A stretch of 7,488 nucleotides of DNA from an uncultured Bacteroides sp. (GTDB lineage: Bacteria > Bacteroidota > Bacteroidia > Bacteroidales > Bacteroidaceae): assembly GCA_900557355.1 (NCBI GenBank), contig USSR01000339.1, positions 1 through 7,488 on the forward strand. Direction: 5' to 3'. Positions 1-6,560 of this stretch are shown in pieces. The translations under genes and the position numbers were made by a program. The notes under the pieces are model-generated. The model saw nothing but the letters and a program-made list of their open reading frames with translations. It was not told where the DNA came from and searched no databases. Each line of letters opens with the position of its first letter. Position 1 is the stretch's first letter.

Positions 1-1359
1 TACCAAAGTCCCCAAGGCGTATGGTTTGCCGTTGGCGGTAGCCGACGGGAATCCCGGTTGCTGCGAGTTGGTGGTCAGTGCCGAACCGATCTGTGTGGGT
101 GCCACCTGATCCTGGCGGTTATAGGCAATTACCGATTCAATAGAAGCACGGTCAGACAGTTTAAAGGTATTTGTCAGACGCAGGTTGTAACGGTTGTTAT
201 TGTTATTACCCCACTTCAAGTTGCTGTCATCATACATGTAACCTAAAGATAAACGGTATTTTGAGGCATCCGTACCACCGGAAATGGCAAGTTCGTGTTG
301 GGTCGAAGCTGCCGTTCCCCACATGATGTCCTGCCAGTCGGTATCGAAGAATACAAAGTCAGCTACATCGGTAAAAGCATTTCCAAACGGGTTCGTGCTA
401 TGGTCAAGATTGATGTACTGATTCTTATATGCCAACGCCAGTTTTGCATAACGCATCCAGGTATCATCGTCACCGTAACCGTCGTTGGTACGTGCATCTA
501 TTACAGAGGAAGCCCATTGTTCCAGGCTCATCAGTTGAGGTGACAGACCGATGAACTTGCTTGTCACCGAACCGCTATAGTCCACTTGCACTTTCCCTGC
601 CTGTGCTTTCTTGGTAGTGACCAATACCACACCACCGGCAGCCTTACTACCGTAGATGGAAGCCGAAGCATCTTTCAGGAAGTTGATTGATTCGATATCG
701 GAAGGATTCAACAGACGCAATTCGTTTACGCTTTCATATTCCACACCGTCGATAATGACTAACGGACTGGTCGTATTTTTTGAGACTGCACCGCGCAGAC
801 TCATGTTCCAGCTTTCATCGCCCGGAGCCGTAGAATTACGTGTAATAATGACACCGGGAACCTGGCCTTGTAATGCTTGTACAGGACTGGACATGGTTCC
901 TTTATTCTCTAACATCTTCTGGTTCACCACTGTTACCGAACCGGTCATTGTAGCTTTCTTTTGTGTACCGTAGCCCACAACCACCACTTCGTCCAGCATT
1001 TCCGAATCTTCTTTCAGAACCACTTTCAGGTTAGTCTCATTTCCTTTTACCACAATCTCCTGTGATTTATAGCCTATAAATGAAACCACTAAAGTTCCTT
1101 TCGCATTACTCAGACTGAAGTTACCGTCAATATCAGTAATGCAACCATTCGTGGTACCTTTCACCATGATATTAGCACCGATAATGGGTTCACCGGCAGC
1201 ATCTGCTACGGTACCTCTTACTGTACCAGTCTGCGCAACAGCCTGCACTTCATTAACATTGGCAACAGCCTGCTGCGGGCTACCTACACAGAGTGCAGAT
1301 ACCATTGCCGCTGAGAACAGAATTCTTTTCGATGAGAATTTTAGAAATTCATTCCTCAT
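1..1359 (-). CDS. SusC/RagA-family TonB-dependent outer membrane receptor, N-terminal part (cut by window edge)
   Basis: This encodes the first 453 residues of a SusC-like outer membrane transporter, which takes oligosaccharides across the outer membrane using TonB energy, normally with a SusD lipoprotein. I translated the minus strand from the ATG at 1359-1357; the frame is open to base 1, and an in-frame TAA just upstream (1365-1363) fixes this start. Visible parts are a basic, hydrophobic signal peptide (about residues 1-33, ending near AVA), a carboxypeptidase-regulatory-like beta-sandwich (about 46-115, TVRGTV...PIIGANI...DIDGNFSL), the TonB-box/linker motif DEVVVVGYGTQKK (123-135), and a plug domain (about 138-250) with LVIIDGV and LKDASASIYGSKAAGGVVLV. 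Barrel strands follow. A full protein would be about 1000 residues. There is no STN (secretin/TonB short N-terminal) domain between signal peptide and beta-sandwich, so signalling to an anti-sigma factor is not expected. Family assignment is certain; the glycan is unknown. Confidence 0.97.
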   Translation of the reverse strand, partial: MRNEFLKFSSKRILFSAAMVSALCVGSPQQAVANVNEVQAVAQTGTVRGTVADAAGEPIIGANIMVKGTTNGCITDIDGNFSLSNAKGTLVVSFIGYKSQEIVVKGNETNLKVVLKEDSEMLDEVVVVGYGTQKKATMTGSVTVVNQKMLENKGTMSSPVQALQGQVPGVIITRNSTAPGDESWNMSLRGAVSKNTTSPLVIIDGVEYESVNELRLLNPSDIESINFLKDASASIYGSKAAGGVVLVTTKKAQAGKVQVDYSGSVTSKFIGLSPQLMSLEQWASSVIDARTNDGYGDDDTWMRYAKLALAYKNQYINLDHSTNPFGNAFTDVADFVFFDTDWQDIMWGTAASTQHELAISGGTDASKYRLSLGYMYDDSNLKWGNNNNNRYNLRLTNTFKLSDRASIESVIAYNRQDQVAPTQIGSALTTNSQQPGFPSATANGKPYALGTLV

Positions 1360-1405
1360 AATTTATAAATTTAAAATTAACACTATTATTTCGATTATAA
1401 TCTAA

Positions 1406-1921
1406 TTAGATGCATTGCTTGATGTATTCACGTATTTCCTTGCGGCTGATGAACAAATGGTTTTCAACCGTGCGGCGTGAGAGTTGCAGACTTGCGGAGA
1501 TCTCTGATGCCGACTTGTTTTCATAGCGGCTCATGACGTAAATCTTCCTGCGTTGTAGCGGAAGGGTGTGTAACTTCTGTTTTTCACAAGCCAGCAGGTC
1601 GTTGGCGATAATCTGGTTTTCCGTTTCGTTGGTGTAGGTCACGGTGTGCTCGTATATATAAGAAGTCACTTCCTGCTTCTTATAGTGACGGCGCAGATAA
1701 TCGTTCACCAGATTGCGGGCTATGGTGTAGATGAAAAACTTCACGGTATCCGGGCGAAGCATTTGCTTATAATCCATGAGACGTAGAAATACATCCTGAG
1801 CTAAGTCTTCGGCATCGTCCTTACTGTTGATTCTATAATATATATAGAAGCAGACTGAACGATGATAACTCATATAAGAGTCAGCTATTAATTGAACGGA
1901 TTTCATCTTTTTGTTTTCCAT
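1406..1921 (-). CDS. ECF-type RNA polymerase sigma factor (Bacteroidetes sigma-70 family), 171 aa
   Basis: An extracytoplasmic-function sigma factor that would direct RNA polymerase to a small set of promoters. Region 2 spans about residues 15-82, with DAEDLAQDVFLRLMDY (36-51, core binding) and FFIYTIARNLVNDYLRRHYK (62-81, -10 recognition/melting). Region 4 spans about 109-168, with a helix-turn-helix at SASEISASLQLSRRTVENHL (137-156) for -35 recognition. Region 3 is absent, as usual for ECF factors. The length is slightly short for the family (typically 180-200 aa) but both domains are complete. Met1 is taken as start because a good promoter lies upstream; Met6 is an alternative. The SusC-like gene begins 46 bp downstream with no clear promoter or terminator between, so co-transcription is likely. 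No FecR-like anti-sigma gene is adjacent: the upstream neighbour is an AAA ATPase and the downstream one is susC-like. Its regulon is unknown; the neighbouring susC-like operon is the natural guess. Confidence 0.95.
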   Translation of the reverse strand: MENKKMKSVQLIADSYMSYHRSVCFYIYYRINSKDDAEDLAQDVFLRLMDYKQMLRPDTVKFFIYTIARNLVNDYLRRHYKKQEVTSYIYEHTVTYTNETENQIIANDLLACEKQKLHTLPLQRRKIYVMSRYENKSASEISASLQLSRRTVENHLFISRKEIREYIKQCI

Positions 1922-1962
1922 GTTTCAGACTTTGGTTACGTTTTACGTTAGCTTTACGATTG

Positions 1963-1993
1963 CAAATATAAAAGGTAAAAACAGGAAAACAAT
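1963..1993 (-). promoter_or_regulatory. Predicted Bacteroides-type promoter of the ECF sigma gene
   Basis: On the minus strand TATATTTG (1970-1963) matches the Bacteroides -7 consensus TAnnTTTG exactly. ATTG (1993-1990) lies 19 bp upstream, one mismatch from the -33 element TTTG and at the known 19-21 bp spacing. The predicted leader to the ATG at 1921 is about 35 nt and has no strong Shine-Dalgarno site. It probably drives both the sigma gene and the susC-like gene. Confidence 0.65.
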
Positions 1994-2035
1994 CTTTTGC
2001 AGGGCTTAACAAATCTCATCTCATTACATTGGACT

Positions 2036-2072
2036 AAAAACAAATTAAGTCGCTAATATATAGCGACTTAAT
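2036..2072 (-). terminator. Rho-independent terminator after the AAA ATPase gene
   Basis: A perfect 12-bp inverted repeat, ATTAAGTCGCTA (2044-2055) and TAGCGACTTAAT (2061-2072), has a 5-nt loop ATATA. Read on the minus strand it is followed at once by TTGTTTTTA (2043-2035), a U-rich tail. It lies about 65 bp beyond the stop of the AAA ATPase gene and before the sigma gene promoter, so it should separate the two transcription units. The stem is AT-rich, with only four G:C pairs. The plus-strand direction has no comparable T-run. Confidence 0.7.
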
Positions 2073-2110
2073 AATTTGAGACTGGTAGTATCAATTAATA
2101 ATTTGAGACT
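2068..2110. repeat. 16-bp exact direct repeat, 27-bp period
   Basis: TTAATAATTTGAGACT occurs at 2068-2083 and again at 2095-2110. The first copy overlaps the outer end of the terminator stem downstream of the AAA ATPase gene. The bases after each copy differ, so this is a repeated 16-mer, not a tandem 27-mer. Its role is unknown; it could be a paired binding site, a duplication scar, or chance favoured by AT-rich sequence. Confidence 0.75.
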
Positions 2111-2136
2111 CTGAGGGAATATTTGGTGGTGTATAA

Positions 2137-3393
2137 TTAATCAAGAAGCCACTTCCACAGGGGAAGTATTTCAATGGAGAGTCCGCCTTCTTCAATAAGG
2201 GAATCTTCTTCCCATGTGATGATTTGTAGTTTGTCGAGTGGATATACTTGCGATAGTTTCAGTAGTGCTTTGATTTCACGCTCACGGGTATCACTTTGCG
2301 ATAACGCATAGGAAACCTGTATGGCTGTTCTAGCCTCGGGAACATAAAAGTCTACTTCTATATTCTTATTATAGTAGTATAAACCGTCACCATATTTTTT
2401 CTTTAAGGTGATAGCTACTTGATTCTCCAGTAATTTACTTTCGGGTTCGATAATAAAAGTGTTTAGTAAACCATTGTCAAAAAAGTATCTCTTTTTAATA
2501 CTTTCCTTTTCACTCAGCTTATCGGAGTAGTTGGAAATGCTGAAAATCAGGTAAGCGTCATTCAGGTATTGCAGATAATCCACAAGTGTATTGTGTGAGA
2601 GTGAACAACCTGCCGACTTGATGACTCCCAGGATGCGTGCCAATGCCAAAGGCTGCATGACGCTTTCTGCCAGCTTCTTCACTATCAGGCGGATGGCATT
2701 TTCGTTTCGTATATCATTTCTGGAAATCACATCTCCCAAAAGAATCTTTTGGAACAGGGAGTTCAGCCAGGAGCGCTTATCTCTGAGTGGGAATGTCTCG
2801 GCAAATCCGCCGAAATAGAAATAGGGTTGAAACAGTTTTACCAGATTTGTCTTTACTGAAATATCATATTCCCAATTACGTGGCAGAGCGAACCGGTGGT
2901 ATTGAAGATATTCGGGAAAGGAAAAAGGAAATATTTCCATGGCAATATATCTTCCCCCGAGCGTTGTATATATCTCCTTGCTTAACATTTGAGCATTGCT
3001 ACCGGTTATGAATACTTTATATTGGGAGTCTGCCAGCCGACGGGCGAATTTCTCCCAACCTACCACATTCTGAATTTCATCCAGATATATCAAAGGCTTG
3101 TTGCCATACATCTCATGATAGGCTTCCAATATCAGGTTAAGCTCTTCTGAGCGTATAGAGGCTATCCGCTCATCTTCGAAATTGATGTAAAGGATGTCCT
3201 CGATTTGCGCTTTTCCTTCTGCAAGTAAACTTTGTATGTGCTGGAACATAAGATAGGACTTTCCGGCACGCCGTAACCCTACGAATACGTAGTTACATGT
3301 ATCCTCCAGTTCTAATTTTCTGGGCATGAGTTCCATTTGCGGAATCTCATGTTGCTTCTCTATTATCAAGCTTTTGATGACTCTTTTTTCCAT
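2137..3393 (-). CDS. AAA ATPase with DUF4143-like C-terminal region (archaeal-type ATPase family), 418 aa
   Basis: A P-loop ATPase of the AAA_14/DUF4143 type, common and often multicopy in Bacteroides. Visible motifs are Walker A GLRRAGKS (39-46), Walker B LIYLDE (101-106), a sensor-1-like strand ending VFITGSNA (127-134) and the family motif LGGRYIAMEIFPFSFPEYL (145-163). A helical winged-helix/DUF4143-like region covers about 205-345 (LGDVISRNDIRN, LVDYLQYLNDAYLIF, RYFFDNGLLNTF). The C-terminus has a PD-(D/E)XK-like core, ENQVAITL then EVDFY (346-350) and AIQVSY (357-362), in which the usual catalytic-looking ExK is replaced by QVS. The length is typical (about 380-450). The ATG has AAGGA a few bases upstream. 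It has a possible own promoter and a terminator, so it looks like an independent unit between two regulators. The cellular function of this family is not firmly established; a role in mobile-element biology, defence or DNA transactions is speculation. Confidence 0.93.
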   Translation of the reverse strand: MEKRVIKSLIIEKQHEIPQMELMPRKLELEDTCNYVFVGLRRAGKSYLMFQHIQSLLAEGKAQIEDILYINFEDERIASIRSEELNLILEAYHEMYGNKPLIYLDEIQNVVGWEKFARRLADSQYKVFITGSNAQMLSKEIYTTLGGRYIAMEIFPFSFPEYLQYHRFALPRNWEYDISVKTNLVKLFQPYFYFGGFAETFPLRDKRSWLNSLFQKILLGDVISRNDIRNENAIRLIVKKLAESVMQPLALARILGVIKSAGCSLSHNTLVDYLQYLNDAYLIFSISNYSDKLSEKESIKKRYFFDNGLLNTFIIEPESKLLENQVAITLKKKYGDGLYYYNKNIEVDFYVPEARTAIQVSYALSQSDTREREIKALLKLSQVYPLDKLQIITWEEDSLIEEGGLSIEILPLWKWLLD

Positions 3394-3413
3394 GATTCCT
3401 TAGTTTACTGCAA

Positions 3414-3446
3414 CAAAAATACCAATTATCTTTCAATATATTGAAA
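3414..3446 (-). promoter_or_regulatory. Possible promoter of the AAA ATPase gene, embedded in a palindrome
   Basis: On the minus strand TATTTTTG (3421-3414) fits TAnnTTTG exactly. TTTC (3446-3443) sits 21 bp upstream as a one-mismatch -33 element. The ATG is only about 20 nt beyond the -7 box. Most of the promoter, including the whole spacer, lies inside the 38-bp palindrome, and the -7 box overlaps the U-tract expected of a terminator, so the match may be incidental. Confidence 0.4.
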
Positions 3447-3457
3447 GATAATTGGTA
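3415..3457 (-). terminator. Perfect 38-bp palindrome with U-tract: terminator of the propeller/AraC regulator gene, possibly also an operator
   Basis: Arms TACCAATTATCTTTCAATA (3420-3438) and its exact complement (3439-3457) form a 19+19 inverted repeat with no spacer. On the minus strand it is followed by TTTTTG (3419-3414). It begins 30 bp after the regulator's stop codon, so an intrinsic terminator is the simplest reading. Any RNA hairpin must open a few central bases to make a loop. The perfect symmetry and overlap with a promoter-like motif for the AAA ATPase gene leave an operator role possible. The opposite strand shows no T-run after the stem. Confidence 0.7.
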
Positions 3458-3487
3458 AAAAACATTCAATGTACTTTAATTAGTGGC

Positions 3488-6292
3488 TTATTCGTTGTTC
3501 TTTCCGATGCTTCGGATATACTCATTGGGAGTGATGCCTGTAGTTTTCTTGAAATACCGGAAGAAGGAGGCGCGTGAACTGAAGCCGCATAATTCGGCAA
3601 GGGCACTCAGAGTATATTTGGAATACTCGTCTTCATTGATGAGGCGCTTGAATTCTTCAATACGATAATCGTTGATGTAATCGTAGTAATTCCGGTTCAG
3701 GTGTTGATTGAACAGGTAAGACAGGGTGTGAGCCGAGCGGCCGAGCATGGTTGCCAGGTCGGCTATTTTAAGTTCCGGATTGGTGTAAGGCTTCTCGCGG
3801 AGCATCAGTGCTTCCAGTTTCTCAGTCAGGTGCTTGCACTCTTCGGTACTGATTTTATTGGTCTTGTATTTGGCTTCCGCGGTTTTCTCCTGCTTCTCGA
3901 TTTCCTTGGCCTCTTCGCGTACCAGAGCTTGGGGCTGAACGGCTTTTGCCTGTTTCTCTTTCCTCTTCCGTTGGAAATAGACATAGCCCAGGAAAGCGGC
4001 GGCTATAGCAATGGCTATGATGCTCCATGTTTCTATCGGGTAGGGGATTTGAACGGCTATGCACGCCATCGAGTCGGGATTTCCTATATGGCGGATTTTG
4101 AATACATACTTTCCAGCCGGAAGGTCGTAGTAAGTGATATCCGATTTTCCGGTGAGAATCTGCCATTCGTCGTCTTCTCCTTCCAGTTTGTATTCATACG
4201 TCATGTATGCGGGTTCGGTATAAGTGAAGCCCGAGAAATAAAAGGTCAGGTTGTTTTGAGAGGACTCAAGCTCTATTTCCGGTATTCCGTTGTTTCCGGT
4301 TACGGGGCGGACGGACTTTTTGCCATTGACATAGACATCAGTGATTACCGGTGGATAATTATAGCTTTTCATCCGGTTGTTTTGTTTGAAGTCCATGCAG
4401 ATCAATCCTTTTGAATTTCCCATCCAGAGGATGCCTTTTTTGTCCTGTATGGGCGGGCACAGGGTGAAGATGGAACTGGGGATGCCGTCTATAAAGTTGT
4501 AAGGGATAAAGGTTTCTTTCTTATCATATCGGTACAGCCCATTGTTTGTGCCTATCCAGAGCCAATGTTCTTCATCTTCCAATATGAACATGCCGTCCTT
4601 GCCCTCCAGCAGTGTGTGGGGCTGCAATCTCCTGAAACGGCTCATGGAAAGGTCGGAGATGAACATGCTGCCTTTATCCGGCAAGAAGTAGAGGTCGTGC
4701 CCGGAGTCTTCGTATATCACTCTGATTTTCTCTTTATGTATGAAGCCTTCCGGGAAAACATCGGTTTTCAGACTTTCGGATGAAGGGTCCCAGATGCACA
4801 TGCCGTTTTCGGTGCATATCCATCCTTTACGGGTAGAGTCGAAGTATATTTCGTAGACGTTGCCTTCCGGCAGTTTGGAGTTGGAGCTGGTGTAGTGCTT
4901 CACTTGCTTTCCGTCCTTATAGCAATATAGCCCCATGGACGTACCTATCCATAGATTATCCTTGCTGTCGGACTTGATGCAGAAGATTTGTCCACGCATG
5001 AAAGGCTGTGACTCGTCCGGTTCAAAATCATGAATGGTCTGGTCGGAAGGATTGAATATATACATGCCGCCGCCATAAGTCCCGATGTAATATTTATCCT
5101 GGAACTTATAGATGCAGAATATCATGCTGGAACGCAGTTCGGGTGTCTTGAAATTCTTGAAAATCCCTTTGTCCTCATTGATATAGAATAAACCGTCGCG
5201 GGAGCCTATCAGTTTTTCACTCTCCGTGATCGCTATGCTGCGGACGGGCATATCTTTTGAGTCGAAATGAGGCGGATAACTGTAAGTGGAGAAAAGCCCG
5301 CTTTGATATAGGCTGTAGTCCAGTCCAAACTGATAGAAGCCTATCCAGATAAGTCCGTCGCGGTCCACCAACAGGGAATATACGGAATTTGAGCGGATAC
5401 TTTCATCCTGCCCCGGTTCGTGGCGGAAGGAGCGACTAGACTTCATCTTCCGGGTGGAGACGAAATGTACTCCGTTTCCGTCGGTGCCTATATACAAAAC
5501 ATCTTCTCCGTCGCTGGACAGGGAAGATATGACATTGCACCCTACGTCGATGAAGTGACTGAATTGGTGAGTCCGGGTATTGAAACAGATGATGCCTTGC
5601 CCCATGGTGCCCAGGTAGAGCATGGTGCCGATGCGGGTGACATTGTTGTAGGAACAGAGATGCTTGTCTTCTACAATGTAGTGATAAGGGGTGATTTTCC
5701 TGTCGGTCAGCGACAGGGCATAGAGTCCTTCGTTGGTGACCATCCACAAGGTGTTGTCTTCGCCGAGACTCAGGCCTGTGATGATGTTGGATGCGGAAAG
5801 GACATTAGGGTCTATCAGTATTTGTTCCAGATTTCCGTTCTCGTAGATGAAGAGGCCCGCTTCGCTGCCGATGTAGAGGGCGCCCCGGCTGTCGGGCAAC
5901 AGGCTGCGGACACCATATCGCAAAGTTTCTGCGGCAATGGGTTCCAGTATGTCTTTTTCATTGTTCACCCGCCAAAGTCCCATACCGTTGCCCATCCATA
6001 TCTGATTTCCTGCGGTTTCGGCTATGGCATTCACCCGCTTTATTTTTTCGTTGGCTCCGGTGATGAGGAAATGTTTCAGGTAAGTGCCGTCAAAACGTTC
6101 CAGGGAATTTCCGGTGCCTATCCAAACGTAACCGATGGAATCCTTATACAATGCGTTGACCACCAGGTCGGACAGTCCTTCGGTGACGGATAATCCCCGG
6201 AAAACGTAGGAGTGGGAATAGCCCGGCAAGAAGCCAAACAGCAAGAATAACAGGAGGATATATCTTAAAATGTTTTTCACTGTATGGGACAT
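3488..6292 (-). CDS. Membrane-tethered one-component regulator: two beta-propellers, Y_Y_Y domain, TM helix, AraC-type DNA-binding domain (kinase-less HTCS relative), 934 aa
   Basis: A sensor-regulator related to the hybrid two-component systems (HTCS) of Bacteroides PULs. Residues 1-28 form a signal peptide or N-terminal membrane anchor (K6, R10, then YILLLFLLFGFLP). Residues 30-640 carry about 14 propeller blades, each with a W/YIG(T)..GL signature (VWIGT 56-60, ALYIGSEAGL 138-147, NLWIGTSMGL 446-455, WLWIGTNNGL 577-586, ILWMGNSKGL 621-630). A Y_Y_Y domain lies at about 680-745 and a transmembrane helix at about 755-773, followed by a basic KRKEK stop and a charged, coiled-coil-like linker (775-815). 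An AraC domain covers 822-930, with helix-turn-helices at 840-863 and 894-920 and the hallmark FFRYFKKTTGITPNEYI (910-926). No HisKA, HATPase or receiver domain exists; a full HTCS is about 1300-1450 aa. The ligand (probably a glycan fragment) would bind in the periplasm while the DNA-binding domain stays membrane-bound. Likely targets are nearby PUL genes (inference). Confidence 0.95.
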   Translation of the reverse strand: MSHTVKNILRYILLLFLLFGFLPGYSHSYVFRGLSVTEGLSDLVVNALYKDSIGYVWIGTGNSLERFDGTYLKHFLITGANEKIKRVNAIAETAGNQIWMGNGMGLWRVNNEKDILEPIAAETLRYGVRSLLPDSRGALYIGSEAGLFIYENGNLEQILIDPNVLSASNIITGLSLGEDNTLWMVTNEGLYALSLTDRKITPYHYIVEDKHLCSYNNVTRIGTMLYLGTMGQGIICFNTRTHQFSHFIDVGCNVISSLSSDGEDVLYIGTDGNGVHFVSTRKMKSSRSFRHEPGQDESIRSNSVYSLLVDRDGLIWIGFYQFGLDYSLYQSGLFSTYSYPPHFDSKDMPVRSIAITESEKLIGSRDGLFYINEDKGIFKNFKTPELRSSMIFCIYKFQDKYYIGTYGGGMYIFNPSDQTIHDFEPDESQPFMRGQIFCIKSDSKDNLWIGTSMGLYCYKDGKQVKHYTSSNSKLPEGNVYEIYFDSTRKGWICTENGMCIWDPSSESLKTDVFPEGFIHKEKIRVIYEDSGHDLYFLPDKGSMFISDLSMSRFRRLQPHTLLEGKDGMFILEDEEHWLWIGTNNGLYRYDKKETFIPYNFIDGIPSSIFTLCPPIQDKKGILWMGNSKGLICMDFKQNNRMKSYNYPPVITDVYVNGKKSVRPVTGNNGIPEIELESSQNNLTFYFSGFTYTEPAYMTYEYKLEGEDDEWQILTGKSDITYYDLPAGKYVFKIRHIGNPDSMACIAVQIPYPIETWSIIAIAIAAAFLGYVYFQRKRKEKQAKAVQPQALVREEAKEIEKQEKTAEAKYKTNKISTEECKHLTEKLEALMLREKPYTNPELKIADLATMLGRSAHTLSYLFNQHLNRNYYDYINDYRIEEFKRLINEDEYSKYTLSALAELCGFSSRASFFRYFKKTTGITPNEYIRSIGKNNE

Positions 6293-6320
6293 TTGTTTTT
6301 ATATATTCGTTTCAGCACAG

Positions 6321-6328
6321 CAAATATA
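6321..6328 (-). promoter_or_regulatory. Predicted -7 promoter box of the propeller/AraC regulator gene
   Basis: TATATTTG on the minus strand matches TAnnTTTG exactly and is identical to the -7 box of the sigma gene. It lies about 28 bp before the ATG at 6292, giving a short leader. The -33 region is weak: the best 19-bp-spaced tetramer is AATG, with two mismatches to TTTG. That would fit a promoter needing an activator, but this is inference. Confidence 0.55.
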
Positions 6329-6428
6329 CGCAAAAAAGAATAAAAAGCATTGGAGTTGATGGAAATGATGATTTGACGACTATTTTTCAGCATTGTATAA
6401 AGTTGTTTACAAGGGAGGTTTCCTTGAG

Positions 6429-6516
6429 AAACAGCCGTTACTTTAACCCTATTCAGTCGTTACCTCATTCCCATTCAGTCGTTACTTCATCCTTATTCAG
6501 TCGTTACCTTATTATG
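6429..6516. repeat. Four direct repeats of a 22-bp unit (candidate regulator binding sites)
   Basis: Units begin at 6429, 6451, 6473 and 6495, each exactly 22 bp apart. Units 2-4 share ATTCAGTCGTTAC without mismatch, while the other nine bases vary; unit 1 is degenerate (CAGCCGTTAC core). A 10-bp inverted core lies at 6584-6593. A 22-bp period is about two helical turns, which would place equal binding sites on one DNA face. The array lies about 100 bp upstream of the regulator's -7 box and downstream of the lyase gene. Confidence 0.9.
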
Positions 6517-6560
6517 GGGCATTTTACGTTATTGATAATCAGATAGTTGTAAAATGACCC
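6516..6560. repeat. Imperfect inverted repeat, 12-bp arms with 21-nt spacer
   Basis: GGGGCATTTTAC (6516-6527) and GTAAAATGACCC (6549-6560) pair at 11 of 12 positions. A smaller near-concentric dyad, TGATAATCA (6533-6541), lies in the spacer. It could be a hairpin in the 3' region of the lyase transcript, protecting its end, or an operator. Neither strand has a T-run after it, so an intrinsic terminator is not well supported. Confidence 0.65.

Noticed and set aside
1360..1371. 12-bp palindrome AATTTATAAATT just before the susC-like start codon
   Set aside because: It is purely A/T in an AT-rich gap and is expected by chance; pairing would be weak.
2036..3457. AAA gene as a transposon or MITE-bounded cassette
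   Set aside because: The two flanking palindromes have unrelated sequences, and I saw no shared terminal inverted repeats, target duplication or transposase.
3701..4414. Plus-strand open frame of 237 codons
   Set aside because: It is antisense to the Y_Y_Y, TM and AraC coding region; hydrophobic stretches come from the complementary strand of that region. No independent start signal or family match.
5420..6193. Long plus-strand open frame (257 codons) opposite the regulator
   Set aside because: It lies entirely opposite the well-supported 934-codon regulator gene, and its translation shows no recognisable domain; it is an antisense shadow.
6429..6516. 22-bp repeats as a CRISPR array
   Set aside because: The period is too short: a 13-bp constant part and 9-bp variable part cannot be repeat plus spacer, and no cas genes are present.
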